From UBA1081 sp045658165 (GTDB lineage Bacteria; Bacillota; Clostridia; Oscillospirales; Acutalibacteraceae): a stretch of 13,173 nt of DNA. A program made the translations under genes and the position numbers. The stretch is from contig JAZOUN010000096.1 in the NCBI GenBank assembly GCA_045658165.1, forward strand, positions 1 to 13,173, read 5' to 3'. A model generated the notes under the pieces. That model had not been told where the DNA came from. It saw nothing but the letters and a program-made list of their open reading frames with translations, and searched no databases. Shown here piece after piece: positions 12,269 to 13,173 of this stretch (the stretch's first letter is position 1; the number at the start of each line of letters is the position of its first letter).

Positions 12269-13173
12269 TGAAAAATCCGATATTTACAGGTGCATGGGGA
12301 AACTGTCACATTCAGGGGATTGCTGTAGACAAGAAAAACGGATATATTTATTATTCTTTCACCACAAAGCTTGTAAAAGCAACACTCAGCGGTGAAATTA
12401 TAGGTTTTGTGGACGGACTTGTGGGACATCTCGGCTGTATTGCATTCAATGAAAATGACGGCTGTGTGTACGGTTCGCTTGAATTTAAAAATGACATTAT
12501 AGGCAGAGGGATTCTTGATGCCATCGGTTCCGATTCTGATTTTTCAGATGCATTTTATATTGCTCGTTTTGATGTGTCAAAAATTGACAGACCCGATATG
12601 ACAGCTGAAAACAGCGATATAATGACAGCATTGTATCTTAAAGAGGTTACAGATGACTATAACGGTAAAGGGTTTGACAAAAACTCAGATGAAACCGACC
12701 ATAAATACGGTTGCTCCGGTATAGACGGGCTTACATTCGGACCTCTCGCAGGAAAGGATGAATGTGACGGCCTGTATCTTTATGTTGCATACGGAATTTA
12801 CGGTGATACTGAAAGAAACGATAATAATCATCAGATTCTGCTTTGTTACGATGTTGCCGAATGCGGTAAAGATTTTATGAAACTCAATCAGAAAAGTATG
12901 CACAGAAACGGTCCTGCTGCTCCTTTGAAAAAATACTTTGTTTATACGGGAAATACACGTTACGGTGTGCAGAACCTTGAATATGACCGTTATAGAAAAG
13001 CATTTTTTATGGCTGTTTATAAAGGACAGAAGTCTGAATTCCCCAATTTCTCACTTTTTGCTGTTGATGCACAGGCGGATTCGGAAAATATATATTCAGA
13101 AGAATTGAATGAAACTGTTGAAATGCTCAGCCTGAAAAAATCAGGATTGTATGATGAAAAAAGCGGTATATAC
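12268..13173 (+). CDS. unidentified beta-propeller-like protein, cut by window end
   Basis: The frame is open for 302 codons to the window edge with no stop, so the gene is 3'-truncated by the window. The ATG overlaps the preceding TGA, with AGGAGG at 12255-12260. There is no signal peptide or membrane segment, so it is probably cytoplasmic. It starts GAWGNCHIQGIAVDKKNGYIYYSF and continues with segments such as LVGHLGCIAFNENDGCVYGSLE and YGVQNLEYDRYRKAFFMAVY. These look like repeated beta-propeller blades with a G-I/L-A-hydrophobic-D/N beginning (inference). Translational coupling to the glycerol-1-phosphate dehydrogenase suggests a linked role, for example with a phosphorylated or lipid glycerol compound, but no enzyme motif is recognised. 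Confidence 0.85.
   Translation, partial: MKNPIFTGAWGNCHIQGIAVDKKNGYIYYSFTTKLVKATLSGEIIGFVDGLVGHLGCIAFNENDGCVYGSLEFKNDIIGRGILDAIGSDSDFSDAFYIARFDVSKIDRPDMTAENSDIMTALYLKEVTDDYNGKGFDKNSDETDHKYGCSGIDGLTFGPLAGKDECDGLYLYVAYGIYGDTERNDNNHQILLCYDVAECGKDFMKLNQKSMHRNGPAAPLKKYFVYTGNTRYGVQNLEYDRYRKAFFMAVYKGQKSEFPNFSLFAVDAQADSENIYSEELNETVEMLSLKKSGLYDEKSGIY

Overview
The window is AT-rich DNA that reads as a Gram-positive, spore-forming Clostridia genome, most like the Ruminococcaceae/Oscillospirales. The evidence is strong AGGAGG-type ribosome sites, a Gram-positive LexA with matching operators, the germination protein YpeB, a bacterial glycerol-1-phosphate dehydrogenase and Cys-rich or Thr-rich surface proteins. 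I see no phage, transposon, tRNA, rRNA or CRISPR array. This is inference from protein and motif recognition; no database search was run.

Left part (1-2872, + strand): a possible gene tail and its terminator, then argG (argininosuccinate synthase) alone between a promoter and a terminator. Upstream of argG lies a near-perfect ArgR box followed by weaker boxes at 20-21 bp steps. Next is a secreted, Cys-rich protein with a duplicated beta-sandwich-like unit. A terminator usable in both directions separates it from the minus-strand pair lexA and a DUF4236 membrane protein (2927-4541). The lexA promoter is covered by three LexA-type palindromes.

Middle (4663-8548, + strand): divergent from lexA is a tight two-gene operon. 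It encodes a membrane-anchored DUF4015 glycosidase-like protein and a large cytoplasmic GH3 beta-glucosidase. It ends at its own terminator.

Gap 8549-9101: this is the least ordinary part. A minus-strand unit has a 17-bp-spaced promoter, long-range RNA helices and a strong terminator whose G-U pairs only work on the minus strand, but no convincing ORF: a candidate structured ncRNA of about 280 nt. Divergent from it, a near-consensus promoter runs within about 8 nt into an intrinsic-terminator hairpin placed ahead of ypeB, which looks like an attenuator or a source of a tiny RNA.

Right part (9102-13173, + strand): ypeB (TTG start) is followed by a small lipoprotein and a terminator. Then comes a promoter, a glycerol-1-phosphate dehydrogenase that seems to start at CTG, and, overlapping its stop codon, an unidentified beta-strand-rich protein that runs off the window.
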